A model generated the notes under the pieces. It saw nothing but the letters and a program-made list of their open reading frames with translations, made no database searches and had not been told where the DNA came from. Positions 1 through 9,242 of a stretch of 64,000 nucleotides of DNA are shown piece after piece; within the stretch, counting starts at the first letter, position 1, and every line of letters starts with the position of its first letter. The DNA comes from Pantoea sp. BAV 3049 (lineage in GTDB: Bacteria > Pseudomonadota > Gammaproteobacteria > Enterobacterales > Enterobacteriaceae). The stretch spans positions 2,192,961 through 2,256,960 of the forward strand of contig NZ_WHOY01000031.1 of NCBI RefSeq assembly GCF_009765445.1, written 5' to 3'. The translations under genes were made by a program, and so were the position numbers.

Positions 1-599
1 GTGCCACCATTGCCCGTGAGCTGCACGACTCACTGGCTCAGTCGCTGGTCTATCTGCGCATTCAGATGACGCGGCTGAAACGGGTGGTCAGCAACGATGC
101 CTCACCCGCTCAGGATATTGTCGGCGAAATCGATCGGGCGCTGACAGAAGCGAACCGTCAGCTGCGGGAGCTGTTGACCACCTTCCGGTTATCCATTGAA
201 CCGGCCGACCTCGGCACCGCATTGCAGCAGGTAGTGACCCAGCTGCGCCCACAAACAGAAGCAGAAATCCTGCTGGCAGGCAGTCCGTCGCAGCAGCATT
301 TCACAGCCCAGCAGCAGGTGCATATTCTGCAGATAGCGCGGGAAGCGCTGCTCAATGCCATCCGCCACGCCGGCGCTTCACAGATTATTGTGCACTACGA
401 TCGGGCAGCTAACGGCGATAATCTGATAGAAATCAAGGATAACGGACTGGGGCTTCAGCCCCCGCACGAGCGTGCGGGTCACTATGGTCTGGCGATTATG
501 CATGAGCGGGCGAAGAGCCTGAACGGTCAGCTGAACATCGCTTCAAATCCGGGCAGCGGAACCGTGGTCACCCTGCAATTTCCGCCAGGTGAAGTTTAA
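1..599 (+). CDS. narQ: Nitrate/nitrite sensor histidine kinase NarQ (C-terminal part)
   Basis: This is the 3' end of a two-component sensor kinase. The reading frame is already open at base 3 and gives 198 residues, so the sensor, membrane and HAMP parts lie outside the window. The start of the visible part, ARELHDSLAQSL, is the HisKA_3 phospho-acceptor box of NarX/NarQ-type kinases. The HATPase_c domain follows, with EALLNAIRHA (N box), DNGLGL (G1) and GSGTVVTL near the end. In the NarQ family the kinase responds to nitrate or nitrite and phosphorylates NarL and NarP. The assignment to NarQ rather than NarX rests on the neighbouring acrD gene, since narQ-acrD is the E. coli order. The identification as a kinase is certain and the paralogue choice is likely. 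Confidence 0.88.
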   Translation, partial: ATIARELHDSLAQSLVYLRIQMTRLKRVVSNDASPAQDIVGEIDRALTEANRQLRELLTTFRLSIEPADLGTALQQVVTQLRPQTEAEILLAGSPSQQHFTAQQQVHILQIAREALLNAIRHAGASQIIVHYDRAANGDNLIEIKDNGLGLQPPHERAGHYGLAIMHERAKSLNGQLNIASNPGSGTVVTLQFPPGEV

Positions 600-677
600 A
601 AGCGTAATGTGATGATTTAGCGACATTTCGCCTCACGAAGCCCGACGAATTGGCACGATAATTTACATATTCTCCTC

Positions 678-695
678 AATTTCTCCACGATTATT
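678..695 (+). promoter_or_regulatory. Candidate BaeR box upstream of acrD
   Basis: The sequence AATTTCTCCACGATTATT matches the published E. coli BaeR box TTTTTCTCCATDATTGGC at 12 of 18 positions, including the core TTTCTCCAnDATT. It lies 142 bp upstream of the acrD start. BaeSR activates acrD in E. coli, so site and gene fit. A second TTCTCC copy lies just upstream, at about 670. This is a motif match by eye only. Confidence 0.5.
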
Positions 696-837
696 CAATG
701 TCTGGCAGGTAAAGTGAAGCAATGCCAAAGCATATTGAATAAATTACAAAAATTTGTTTCGGCCTGATCATTGGAATTCGCGCACCAGGAAGGGATGCGC
801 ATTCATTTCCCGATAAATTGCCTGGAGTTTATATTCA

Positions 838-3800
838 ATGGCGAATTTTTTTATCGATCGCCCGATCTTTGCCTGGGTGATAGCGATATTGCTTTGCCTG
901 ACCGGCACACTGGCTATCTTCTCGCTTCCCGTTGAGCAGTATCCCGAACTCGCGCCACCCAATGTGCGTATCACCGCGAACTACCCCGGCGCCTCTGCTG
1001 AAACCCTGGAAAATACCGTGACTCAGGTGATCGAGCAGAATATGACCGGCATCGATAATCTGATGTACATGTCCTCCCAGAGCAGTAACACCGGACAGGC
1101 CACCATCACCCTGACTTTTGTCGCCGGAACCAACCCGGATGAAGCTCGTCAGCAGGTGCAAAATCAGCTGCAAACCGCCCTGCGTAAACTGCCACAGGAC
1201 GTGCAGTCTCAGGGAGTGACGGTCACCAAAACCGGGGACACTAACATTCTGATGGTGGCGTTCGTTTCCACCGATGGCAGCATGGATAAGCAGGATATCT
1301 CTGACTATGTTGCCAGTAACGTGCAGGACCCGCTCAGCCGCATTGACGGTGTGGGCCAGGTGGATGCTTACGGCTCGCAGTATGCAATGCGCATCTGGCT
1401 CGATCCCAACAAGATGATCAACTACGCGGTGACCACTTCGGACGTGGTCAGCGCAATTGAGTCACAGAACAGCCAGGTCGCGGTCGGGCAGCTGGGCGGG
1501 CTGCCTTCGGTGAACAAACAGGCGCTGAATGCGACCATCAATTCACAGTCGCTGCTGAACACACCCGAGCAGTTCCGTAATATCACGCTGCGTGTTAACC
1601 AGGACGGTTCAGAGGTCAAACTCAGTGACGTGGCGGATGTTGCGCTGGGCGCAGAGAAGTATGACTTCCTGAGCCAGTATAACGGTCAGGCTGCTTCTGG
1701 TCTTGGTATCAAGCTGGCTTCCGGTGCCAACGAGCTGCAAACCGACAAACTTGTCCGGGCACGAATTGCGGAGCTTTCCCAGTATTTCCCGCACGGTCTG
1801 AAAGCAGAAATCGCTTACGAAACCACACCGTTTGTTACCGCCTCCATTGAGGACGTGGTGAAAACGCTGATCGAAGCGGTGATCCTGGTGTTTGTGGTGA
1901 TGTATCTGTTCCTGCAGAACTTCCGCGCCACGCTGATCCCGACTATCGCCGTTCCCGTGGTGCTGCTTGGCACCTTCGCTATCCTTTCCGCCTGCGGCTT
2001 CAGTATCAACACCCTGACCATGTTCGCGATGGTGCTGGCTATCGGCCTGCTGGTGGATGACGCCATCGTGGTGGTGGAAAACGTCGAGCGAATAATGAGT
2101 GAAGAGGGCCTGTCGCCCAGGGAGGCGACGCGCAAATCAATGGGGCAAATCCAGGGCGCACTGGTCGGGATCGCGCTGGTACTTTCTGCAGTATTTATTC
2201 CGATGGCCTTCTTCGGCGGCACAACCGGCGCTATCTACCGCCAGTTCTCCATCACGATCGTTTCGGCCATGGTGCTGTCGGTGCTGGTAGCGATGATCCT
2301 TACCCCTGCCCTGTGCGCCACGCTGCTTAAACCACTGCCCCAGGGCCATCATCACGGTCGCCACGGCTTTTTCGGCTGGTTTAACCGGACGTTCAACAAC
2401 AATGCCGAGCGTTACGAGCGCGGCGTCAGCAAAATTCTGGCAAAAGCGGGACGCTGGCTGCTGCTATATATGCTGATTATCGGCGGCATGGCCTTCCTGT
2501 TCCTGCATCTGCCAACCTCCTTCCTGCCGCTGGAAGACCGGGGCGTCTTCACCACTCAGGTGCAGCTGCCGCCTGGCTCGACACTGCAACAGACCAATCA
2601 GGTGGTGAACAAAGTTGAGCAGTATTATCTGACTAAAGAGAAAGATAACGTGCTGTCGGTGTTTTCCACGATCGGGGCAGGTCCGGGCGGTAACGGCCAG
2701 AACGTGGCGCGTATGTTTGTGCGCCTTAAAGACTGGGGCGACCGTCCGGGCGCGGAGAACACTTCCTTTGCCATTATCGAGCGGGCAACCAAAGCCTTCC
2801 GCAAAATTAAGGAAGGGCGCGTGATTGCCAGCAGTCCTCCGGCGATCACCGGTCTGGGCAACTCGGCAGGCTTCGATATGGAGCTGCAGGATCATGCCGG
2901 ACTGGGTCACGATGCGCTGATGAAGGCGCGTGATGAGCTGCTGGCGAAGGCGGAGAGCAACCCTTCGCTGGCCCGCGTGCGTCACAACGGACTGGATGAC
3001 ACCCCGCAGCTGCGCATCAATGTTGATCAGCACAAAGCGCAGGCGCTGGGCGTGTCGATCGATGATATCAACAACACGCTGCAAACTGGCTGGGGCTCGA
3101 CCTACGTCAACGATTTCCTTGACCGCGGCCGGGTTAAGAAGGTCTACGTGCAGGCGGCGGCAAAGTACCGCATGCTGCCGGATGACATCAGCAAATGGTA
3201 TGTGCGTAACAACGGCGGCGGCATGGTGCCCTTCTCCGCCTTCGCCACCAGCAGCTGGGAAACAGGTTCGCCGCGTCTGGAGCGTTATAACGGTTATTCC
3301 GCAGTGGAAATTGTCGGTGAGTCCGCACAGGGCATCAGTACCGGCACAGCGATGGATGTTATGGAAAAAATCGTCAGCCAGATGCCGACCGGTTTTGGCC
3401 TGCAGTGGACCGGCGCTTCCTACCAGGAACGCATGACCGGTTCGCAGGCTCCGGCGCTGTACGCCATCTCGCTGCTGGTAGTCTTCCTGTGCCTCGCCGC
3501 GCTGTATGAGAGCTGGTCAATTCCGTTCTCGGTAATGCTGGTAGTGCCGCTGGGCGTGGTCGGTGCGCTGGTGGCAACCTGGGTGCGTGGGCTGGAGAAC
3601 GACGTCTACTTCCAGGTCGGACTGCTAACGGTGATCGGCCTGTCGGCGAAGAATGCCATCCTGATTGTGGAATTTGCCAACGAGATGAACAGCAAGGGTC
3701 GCGACCTGCTGGAAGCGACGCTGGAAGCCTCCCGTCAGCGTCTGCGCCCGATTCTGATGACCTCGCTGGCGTTTATCTTCGGCGTGCTGCCAATGGCGAT

Positions 3801-3951
3801 CAGCAACGGTGCAGGCTCAAGCAGCCAGCATGCGGTAGGAACTGGGGTAATGGGCGGGATGATTTCGGCCACCGTGCTGGCGATCTTCTTCGTGCCATTG
3901 TTCTTCGTGCTGGTGCGCCAGCGCTTCCCGGTTAAGGACAAACCGATATAA
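838..3951 (+). CDS. acrD: RND multidrug efflux transporter AcrD
   Basis: This is a 1037-residue inner-membrane proton/drug antiporter of the HAE1 RND family, the usual length for AcrD. It pumps aminoglycosides and other amphiphilic drugs out with a periplasmic adaptor (AcrA) and an outer-membrane channel (TolC). It begins [17 protein letters not shown], the typical RND first helix. The proton-relay pair is visible in TM4 as [16 protein letters not shown], and the TM10 lysine as [15 protein letters not shown]. Two large periplasmic loops separate the two six-helix halves. There is no adaptor gene beside it, so it is a stand-alone acrD as in E. coli. The start ATG follows GGAG. A strong hairpin terminator follows the gene. 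Confidence 0.95.
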   Translation: MANFFIDRPIFAWVIAILLCLTGTLAIFSLPVEQYPELAPPNVRITANYPGASAETLENTVTQVIEQNMTGIDNLMYMSSQSSNTGQATITLTFVAGTNPDEARQQVQNQLQTALRKLPQDVQSQGVTVTKTGDTNILMVAFVSTDGSMDKQDISDYVASNVQDPLSRIDGVGQVDAYGSQYAMRIWLDPNKMINYAVTTSDVVSAIESQNSQVAVGQLGGLPSVNKQALNATINSQSLLNTPEQFRNITLRVNQDGSEVKLSDVADVALGAEKYDFLSQYNGQAASGLGIKLASGANELQTDKLVRARIAELSQYFPHGLKAEIAYETTPFVTASIEDVVKTLIEAVILVFVVMYLFLQNFRATLIPTIAVPVVLLGTFAILSACGFSINTLTMFAMVLAIGLLVDDAIVVVENVERIMSEEGLSPREATRKSMGQIQGALVGIALVLSAVFIPMAFFGGTTGAIYRQFSITIVSAMVLSVLVAMILTPALCATLLKPLPQGHHHGRHGFFGWFNRTFNNNAERYERGVSKILAKAGRWLLLYMLIIGGMAFLFLHLPTSFLPLEDRGVFTTQVQLPPGSTLQQTNQVVNKVEQYYLTKEKDNVLSVFSTIGAGPGGNGQNVARMFVRLKDWGDRPGAENTSFAIIERATKAFRKIKEGRVIASSPPAITGLGNSAGFDMELQDHAGLGHDALMKARDELLAKAESNPSLARVRHNGLDDTPQLRINVDQHKAQALGVSIDDINNTLQTGWGSTYVNDFLDRGRVKKVYVQAAAKYRMLPDDISKWYVRNNGGGMVPFSAFATSSWETGSPRLERYNGYSAVEIVGESAQGISTGTAMDVMEKIVSQMPTGFGLQWTGASYQERMTGSQAPALYAISLLVVFLCLAALYESWSIPFSVMLVVPLGVVGALVATWVRGLENDVYFQVGLLTVIGLSAKNAILIVEFANEMNSKGRDLLEATLEASRQRLRPILMTSLAFIFGVLPMAISNGAGSSSQHAVGTGVMGGMISATVLAIFFVPLFFVLVRQRFPVKDKPI

Positions 3952-3995
3952 CAAGTCAGACTGCCTGTGGGCGGTCTCCGCTCACAGAAATGAAT

Positions 3996-4019
3996 AAAGG
4001 CAGCCGGAGGGCTGCCTTT
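3996..4019 (+). terminator. Intrinsic terminator of acrD
   Basis: Perfect 10-bp stem AAAGGCAGCC/GGCTGCCTTT with a GGAG loop, 45 bp after the acrD stop, ending in TTTAATTATT. Confidence 0.85.
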
Positions 4020-4083
4020 AATTATTCAGGATACTGGTGTAAAGCATTTTGATGTGGTCGCCAGGCTTTTCTTTATGAATGTG

Positions 4084-4146
4084 TTATTTGCGAGCTAACA
4101 TTGCTTCGATAAAGTCTTTCCAGTTCCCCAGTTCTAAATCAATCAT
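4084..4146 (-). CDS. ypfM: Miniprotein YpfM
   Basis: This is a 20-residue open reading frame, MIDLELGNWKDFIEAMLARK. E. coli has the tiny protein YpfM at the same place between acrD and yffB, with nearly the same sequence around ELGNWKDFIE. The ATG is preceded by GAGAGGTGA, a strong Shine-Dalgarno sequence at good spacing. Conservation of sequence, position and ribosome-binding site makes it real although it is very short. Its function is not known to me. The peptide is amphipathic, with acidic and aromatic residues, and has no membrane segment. Confidence 0.85.
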   Translation of the reverse strand: MIDLELGNWKDFIEAMLARK

Positions 4147-4341
4147 AAATCACCTCTCGTTATTGTGGGTCTATTATAGGATTAATCTTAATGCAAAGTG
4201 AACATGTTTCGTCCACATAGAGGTATCGGCAAAGCCAGTAAAAACTGTAATTGCGGGCTGGCGCACAGTTCACGGGTTATGATTTCTAAGGGAATTAATA
4301 GCAGATTGATGATTGGGGGCCAAAGCATTTCAGGCAGATCA

Positions 4342-4360
4342 AGGGGGCATTGCGCCCCCT
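4342..4360 (-). terminator. GC-rich hairpin after the small gene 4375-4569
   Basis: AGGGGGC/GCCCCCT stem with an ATTGC loop, 15 bp past the stop of the minus-strand small gene. The downstream strand lacks a long T run, so termination may be weak. Confidence 0.5.
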
Positions 4361-4374
4361 CGTCACATCCGGTG

Positions 4375-4569
4375 TTATTTCAGAACGATCACTTTATCGT
4401 AGCCGCCACTCTCACTGTCGATATGGGTTTTGGCATCCGGGTGCTCGGCCAGCACCGCCTCAACAATGTGGTTGAACTCATCGCAGCGGCTTTTTTTCTT
4501 ACGGGCGATCACAATCATTGACTGGGTCTCTTCAACCGTATGGGCGGAAGACGCTTTCAAATAGTTCAT
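4375..4569 (-). CDS. Small conserved-looking hypothetical protein
   Basis: This 64-residue protein has a basic stretch (ARKKKSRCDEF) at residues 22-32 and an acidic/polar C-terminal half ending YDKVIVLK. The ATG is preceded by AAGGAGGG at six bases, a near-perfect ribosome-binding site, and a GC-rich hairpin follows the stop, so it looks like a complete single-gene unit. There is no signal peptide or membrane segment and only one cysteine. I do not recognise the family. It lies between ypfM and the divergent yffB, where E. coli has no gene that I know of. Coding status is likely from the translation signals; no function is offered. Confidence 0.7.
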   Translation of the reverse strand: MNYLKASSAHTVEETQSMIVIARKKKSRCDEFNHIVEAVLAEHPDAKTHIDSESGGYDKVIVLK

Positions 4570-4714
4570 ATTGTCCCTCCTTATCGCTAAGTCTCTGTCT
4601 CTGTGGTGTTAACGTCACCTTTCCATGCTGCCTCGCAGGCGCATCCGTTGTAGACTAAGCACCTGAACAGTATCGAATATAGTTGAAACCCACAGAAAAA
4701 AGAAGGGATCGGTC

Positions 4715-5074
4715 ATGCTGACGATGTACGGCATCAAAAATTGCGACACCATAAAGAAGGCCCGAAAATATCTGGACGCCAGCGGCGTGGCATACCGGTT
4801 CCATGACTACCGTGCTGATGGGCTGGAAGCACCGTTGCTGCAGGGCTTTATCGATACGCTGGGCTGGGAAGCCTTGCTCAATACCCGCGGCACCACCTGG
4901 CGCAAACTGAGCGAGGAAACGCGCGGCGCGGCTCATTCTGCAGCGGCAGCGCGTGAACTGATGCTGGAACAGCCGGCAATCATCAAACGCCCGTTGCTCT
5001 GCAGCGCCGACGGCTCTATGCTGCTGGGTTTCAGTGAAACCATCTACCAGTCCTTTATTGCGGAGAAGTCCTGA
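4715..5074 (+). CDS. yffB: ArsC/Spx-family protein YffB
   Basis: This 119-residue thioredoxin-fold protein of the ArsC/Spx/MgsR family matches E. coli YffB along its length. It opens with [20 protein letters not shown], which carries the single N-terminal cysteine (NC) of the family. It continues with [10 protein letters not shown] and PAIIKRPLL, the conserved loop around the cis-proline. In other family members this fold reduces arsenate or binds RNA polymerase; for YffB a glutathione-dependent role has been proposed, and no arsenate role should be assumed. AGAAGGGA precedes the ATG. dapE begins two bases after the stop, so the two are an operon. Confidence 0.92.
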   Translation: MLTMYGIKNCDTIKKARKYLDASGVAYRFHDYRADGLEAPLLQGFIDTLGWEALLNTRGTTWRKLSEETRGAAHSAAAARELMLEQPAIIKRPLLCSADGSMLLGFSETIYQSFIAEKS

Positions 5075-5076
5075 TT

Positions 5077-6204
5077 ATGTTCTGTCCGGTCATTGAGCTG
5101 ACGCAGCAGCTTATTCGTCGCCCCTCACTCAGCCCGGATGATGCCGGCTGCCAGGCCATTATGATCGAACGCCTGCAGGCGCTGGGCTTCACCGTGGAGC
5201 CAATGAACATCGGCGACACCCTGAACTTCTGGGCGTGGCGTGGCGAAGGCGAAACGCTGGCTTTTGCCGGCCATACCGATGTGGTGCCTACCGGCGAGGC
5301 CAGCCGCTGGATCAATCCGCCTTTTGAACCCACCATCCGCGACGGCATGCTCTACGGGCGCGGTGCGTCGGATATGAAAGGCTCGCTGGCGGCGATGATT
5401 GTCGCAGCGGAGCGCTTTGTGACCAGCAACCCGGACCATAAAGGCCGCCTGGCTTTCCTGATCACCTCTGATGAAGAAGCCAGCGCTGCCAACGGCACGG
5501 TGAAAGTGGTTGAAGCGCTGATGGCACGTCACGAGCGGCTGGATTATTGCCTGGTCGGCGAGCCCTCCAGCACCGAAATCGTCGGTGACGTGGTGAAGAA
5601 TGGCCGCCGTGGTTCGATGACCGCTAACCTGACGGTACATGGCGTTCAGGGCCATGTCGCCTATCCACATCTGGCGGATAACCCGGTCCACCGCGCCATG
5701 CCCGCGCTGAACGAACTGGTCGCGACCGAATGGGATCGGGGCAATGAATTTTTCCCGCCAACCAGCATGCAGATTGCCAACGTGCAGGCCGGAACCGGCA
5801 GCAACAATGTGATCCCCGGCGAGTTCTTCGTGCAATTTAACTTCCGCTTCAGTACCGAACTGACCGACGCGATGATCCAGCAGCGCGTAGCGGAGTTGCT
5901 GGATCGACACAAGTTGCGCTACACGCTGGACTGGTGGGTGTCCGGCCAGCCATTCCTGACCAGCCAGGGTAAACTGGTGAATGCGGTGATCAACGCCGTT
6001 GAGCACTATAATGAAATTAAGCCGCAGCTGCTGACCACCGGCGGAACCTCTGACGGGCGCTTCATTGCCCGTATGGGTGCGCAGGTCGTCGAGTTAGGTC
6101 CGGTCAACGCCACCATTCATAAAATCAATGAGTGCGTGAAGGCCGCCGATCTGCAACTGCTTAGCCGTATGTACCAGCGCATTATGGAACAGCTGATAGC
6201 CTGA
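5077..6204 (+). CDS. dapE: Succinyl-diaminopimelate desuccinylase
   Basis: This 375-residue M20-family metallohydrolase removes succinate from N-succinyl-LL-2,6-diaminopimelate in the lysine and meso-DAP pathway, which feeds peptidoglycan. Metal-binding motifs are in order: [12 protein letters not shown] (about residues 62-73), [12 protein letters not shown] (about 94-105) and [12 protein letters not shown] (about 130-141, with the general-base Glu). The dimerisation lid domain lies in the middle, and [11 protein letters not shown] and [10 protein letters not shown] near the end carry the last substrate and metal ligands. Length and motifs are complete. It sits between yffB and ypfN, the E. 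coli order, and dapA is about 6 kb away in the same window. Confidence 0.96.
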   Translation: MFCPVIELTQQLIRRPSLSPDDAGCQAIMIERLQALGFTVEPMNIGDTLNFWAWRGEGETLAFAGHTDVVPTGEASRWINPPFEPTIRDGMLYGRGASDMKGSLAAMIVAAERFVTSNPDHKGRLAFLITSDEEASAANGTVKVVEALMARHERLDYCLVGEPSSTEIVGDVVKNGRRGSMTANLTVHGVQGHVAYPHLADNPVHRAMPALNELVATEWDRGNEFFPPTSMQIANVQAGTGSNNVIPGEFFVQFNFRFSTELTDAMIQQRVAELLDRHKLRYTLDWWVSGQPFLTSQGKLVNAVINAVEHYNEIKPQLLTTGGTSDGRFIARMGAQVVELGPVNATIHKINECVKAADLQLLSRMYQRIMEQLIA

Positions 6205-6215
6205 CAGGTGATGAT

Positions 6216-6404
6216 ATGGAATTTTTTAAAGAGTACTGGTGGATCCTGGTGATCCTGCTGATGGTCGGCGTACTGATGAACGTCTATAAAGATTTAAAGC
6301 GTATCGATCATAAGAAGTACATGGACAACAAGCCGGATTTGCCGCCGCATCGTGATTTTAACGATAAGTGGGACGATGACGACGACTGGCCGAAGAAGAA
6401 GTAA
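6216..6404 (+). CDS. ypfN: UPF0370 membrane protein YpfN
   Basis: This 62-residue protein has one N-terminal transmembrane helix (about residues 8-25, [17 protein letters not shown]) followed by a charged tail with many Asp and Lys residues ending [10 protein letters not shown]. This matches the YpfN/UPF0370 family, which lies directly after dapE in enterobacteria. The function is unknown. The gap after dapE is 11 bp, with AGGTGATGAT before the ATG. A clear terminator closes the yffB-dapE-ypfN unit. Confidence 0.93.
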   Translation: MEFFKEYWWILVILLMVGVLMNVYKDLKRIDHKKYMDNKPDLPPHRDFNDKWDDDDDWPKKK

Positions 6405-6413
6405 GCTCGATCG

Positions 6414-6438
6414 GCAGGGGCTTTGGCCCCTGCTTTCT
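6414..6438 (+). terminator. Terminator of yffB-dapE-ypfN
   Basis: Perfect GCAGGGGC/GCCCCTGC stem with a TTTG loop, followed by TTTCT, 9 bp after the ypfN stop. It also lies just past the end of the convergent ypfH. Confidence 0.85.
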
Positions 6439-6450
6439 CCATTATCCCTC

Positions 6451-7149
6451 TCAATGCATCAGAGCGATCACATCCTCATCTCCGGGCGTGCTGCCACTCA
6501 GTGCCTCATCAAAATAGCGCTTCGGCACGGTGTAATGCAGATGGTCCAGTGCATACTGCATGGCGCGATGGTCAATTGCGTGCGCTAAATCCTCCACGAC
6601 GTTCAACGTCACATCGCCGCCCAGTTCCAGTAGCTTCGCTTCCCCCTGCTGGGCATATTTCAGAGGTACAAGATCGTCATAATCCCCGTGGATCAGATGG
6701 ACAGTGGTACGCCGGGTTGCACGCTGCGGCAGGCTGGCAAAACGGCCGGAAAAAGCCACCACCCTGCCCGCCAGTCCCGGCCGGGCTTTAATCCCTTCAA
6801 GTACCATGATGCTGCCCTGCGAAAAACCTATCAGCGCCGTCGCTTCAGCCTTCACGCCGCTTTCCTGCTGCCAGTGATGAACCGATCCGACAAAGCTGTC
6901 CATCATCGCATCAACACGGCACTGCAGGCTTTCATCGGTCAGGTTATCAGTGGGGAACCACTGGCGGCCATGCTCGCTGCCGGACTCCGGCGCGCCAATG
7001 CTCACCACCAGTGCGCCAGGGAAGGATTCAGCAAACCAGCTGCCGATCTGGCCCATCGCCACCGGATTATCGCCAGCGCCATGAAACAGCAGAAACAGCT
7101 GTGCCGGGATGGACGTGGGGCGCTGAACGACGAAATGATCAAGTTTCAT
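6451..7149 (-). CDS. ypfH: Alpha/beta-hydrolase esterase YpfH
   Basis: This 232-residue carboxylesterase/phospholipase-type alpha/beta hydrolase corresponds to E. coli YpfH, which has esterase activity on short acyl esters. The oxyanion region LFLLFHGAGDNP lies near residue 20, the nucleophile elbow GFSQGSI near 105, HGDYDDLVP carries the acid near 160, and the catalytic His is in the VEDLAHAID segment near 190. There is no signal peptide, so it is cytoplasmic. It is transcribed toward ypfN and away from its own upstream region, where a GAGGAAACC ribosome site precedes the ATG. Confidence 0.9.
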   Translation of the reverse strand: MKLDHFVVQRPTSIPAQLFLLFHGAGDNPVAMGQIGSWFAESFPGALVVSIGAPESGSEHGRQWFPTDNLTDESLQCRVDAMMDSFVGSVHHWQQESGVKAEATALIGFSQGSIMVLEGIKARPGLAGRVVAFSGRFASLPQRATRRTTVHLIHGDYDDLVPLKYAQQGEAKLLELGGDVTLNVVEDLAHAIDHRAMQYALDHLHYTVPKRYFDEALSGSTPGDEDVIALMH

Positions 7150-7232
7150 GGTTTCCTCCTGAGGAATGTTAAGCCGACTATACGCCGGCTGACGCGGAAG
7201 AAAATTGAGAATTTTTGACCGGGATGTTGGAT

Positions 7233-9242
7233 TTAATTTAATGAGTTAATGAAGCGCTGCCACTCTTTGCTTTGCGGGCCGTCCAGTGATGCCAGTGCCC
7301 GCTGAGCTTCCTGCCGCCAGGCTGCCAGTAACGCTTTGCGGCCGGACAGGCCGGATTGCTGACAAAGCTGAGCAGCAGTTAACCCATGCAGCAACGCGCC
7401 CTCCAGCAATGACAATCCCTGCACCCGGTCGATCAGTCGTCCCAGGGCACCGAGACTTGCCTCAAATGGCCGGTGTGCCCAGGCAAACCCGGCCAGCTCC
7501 CGCCAGTCATCTGCATCAGCTCCGGAACTCCCGGTCTCAGGCAATTCCGGACTGACGCCTTTGATAAAGAGTTGCAGCCAGGGCCAGTCCTTCGCCAGCC
7601 GCCCGGCGGCGTTATCTGCCAGTACGAGGCCCTGCCCACTCAGAGGCAGAATGGCCATCGCGGTGTAGCAACCGCTGCTGGCCTCCGGCTTGTTGCCAAA
7701 GCGGACCAGCCTGAATCCACATGCCTGCCAGAACCGCCATAAAGAGTCAGTATAGCCAAAGCTCACCGAGAGAAAATCCAGCCCCTCTGCGCGTTCAACA
7801 CTTTGCCGTACCATTTCACGCCCGATGCCACGCCGCCGCAGCGCTGGTGTGATCGCTATCCGGCTGATGCGTCGCGAGCGCATCATGGCCGCTTCTGGCC
7901 AGCCGCCATGAGCAGCTAGCGACTGTGCCACAAGGTTACCGCCAGGCCTGCGCAGCCCCGCCCATACCGCCTGGGCCAGCTCTTCACTCAGCCCGCCTTC
8001 ATCCACCAGCCACAGCGCACCCTGCACTTTCGACTCCTGCACTGCAGCGCTGAAGTGCATACCTGGCGCATCCATCATCCGCCTTAAATCCAGCGGCGAG
8101 GTGCGGTAGTGGGCGCTGGCGAGCAGCTGATACATTCCCGCAGGCAGTTCCGGCCGGGTCTGCCAGTCTGGCTGCTGCGGGAAACAATAATGGATTGCTG
8201 ATTCATTACCTGAAGGCTCTGCTTCAGTGAACAGCAGCGCATTATCGACGAACCGCTCCAGCGGGTCATGCGGCGACCAGCGTAGCGGCTGCTCCAGCTT
8301 CAGCACCGTGGCACCCGGCAGACTGGCGCAAAACTTCAGCAGGAAGCCGCGCCCGGTTCCTTCATAGCCCTGCAAAGTCGTGGTCAGCAGGACGCGGGGA
8401 GCGAGGCGAACCAGCTCATGCAGCAGCGGAGCCGGTATGGCCGCGGCTTCATCAATCAGCAGCCAGTCGATATTCTGAGGACGTTGCTGTGGTGAAAGTG
8501 CCAGCAACCGATCCGGAGCAATGAACTCAAACCTCTCTCCGGCGAATGCCGCCAGCACGGCGGCAGAGATTTTCGCCGGAGCAGTGATCAGACAGCGTCC
8601 GGGCCAGCGGGCCGCCAGCGAACCGGCCAGCGCCGATTTTCCGCGCCCTCGCGGGGCAATCAGAACGAAGAGGCCCGGCTGGCTGACCAGCAGTGCGTTC
8701 AGCAGACTTTGCTGCTGTGAGGTGTCATCCGGCAGCCATTGGGCCGTCGACGGCAGTGCGGGTAAGTGCAACGGAGCATTCTGGCGAAGCAGAGCAACCT
8801 GTGGATCCTGCAACAGCATCTGCTGCAGGCGATGAACAAAGTTGGGTGCGGGAATCGGAGTGGCTGTTTCGCTCCAGCGCAGTGAGTCGGTATCCGGCCC
8901 TGAAGACCAGCTTTGCCACTCGGGAACGAGGAGCAACAGCCAGCTTCCGGCTTTTAGCGTACCTGTCAGCGCCGCCAGCGCATCGGCATTGAATCCGTCC
9001 CGCGCGTCAAATACGGCATGTAAAAACTCCTGCCCCAGCAGGGTTCGCACCGCCTGCGGCGCGCAGTGCAGCGGACTTTGCGGCGCATCACCCAGCCACA
9101 ACCAGTCCCCCGGCAGCCTGCCCATCCACTGCTGCGTCTGCTGCAGGCACCATTCTGCCTCGCCGCTAAGCACCAGCAGTTGCCGCAGCCCCTGGTATTT
9201 CAGGGCTGCGGTATGATCGATAATGTCGCTGAAGTCCGTCAT
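7233..9242 (-). CDS. tmcA: tRNA(Met) cytidine acetyltransferase TmcA
   Basis: This 669-residue enzyme makes N4-acetylcytidine at the wobble base of elongator tRNA(Met), using acetyl-CoA and ATP or GTP. The N-terminal domain (DUF1726) is followed by an RNA-helicase-like ATPase with Walker A APRGRGKSA near residue 200 and Walker B LLIDEAAAIP near 263. A GNAT domain follows with SRRISRIAITPALRRRGIGR near 460, the acetyl-CoA-binding loop. The C-terminal tRNA-binding part is present. The length is as in E. coli. The ATG shares its A with the TGA of ypfJ (TGATG), so the pair is translationally coupled. Confidence 0.95.
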   Translation of the reverse strand: MTDFSDIIDHTAALKYQGLRQLLVLSGEAEWCLQQTQQWMGRLPGDWLWLGDAPQSPLHCAPQAVRTLLGQEFLHAVFDARDGFNADALAALTGTLKAGSWLLLLVPEWQSWSSGPDTDSLRWSETATPIPAPNFVHRLQQMLLQDPQVALLRQNAPLHLPALPSTAQWLPDDTSQQQSLLNALLVSQPGLFVLIAPRGRGKSALAGSLAARWPGRCLITAPAKISAAVLAAFAGERFEFIAPDRLLALSPQQRPQNIDWLLIDEAAAIPAPLLHELVRLAPRVLLTTTLQGYEGTGRGFLLKFCASLPGATVLKLEQPLRWSPHDPLERFVDNALLFTEAEPSGNESAIHYCFPQQPDWQTRPELPAGMYQLLASAHYRTSPLDLRRMMDAPGMHFSAAVQESKVQGALWLVDEGGLSEELAQAVWAGLRRPGGNLVAQSLAAHGGWPEAAMMRSRRISRIAITPALRRRGIGREMVRQSVERAEGLDFLSVSFGYTDSLWRFWQACGFRLVRFGNKPEASSGCYTAMAILPLSGQGLVLADNAAGRLAKDWPWLQLFIKGVSPELPETGSSGADADDWRELAGFAWAHRPFEASLGALGRLIDRVQGLSLLEGALLHGLTAAQLCQQSGLSGRKALLAAWRQEAQRALASLDGPQSKEWQRFINSLN

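Noticed and set aside
4198..4521. 107-codon plus-strand frame between ypfM and yffB
   Set aside because: It lies opposite the 64-residue gene, which has much better translation signals.
5125..6006. 293-codon open frame antisense to dapE
   Set aside because: Antisense shadow; dapE motifs are complete on the plus strand.
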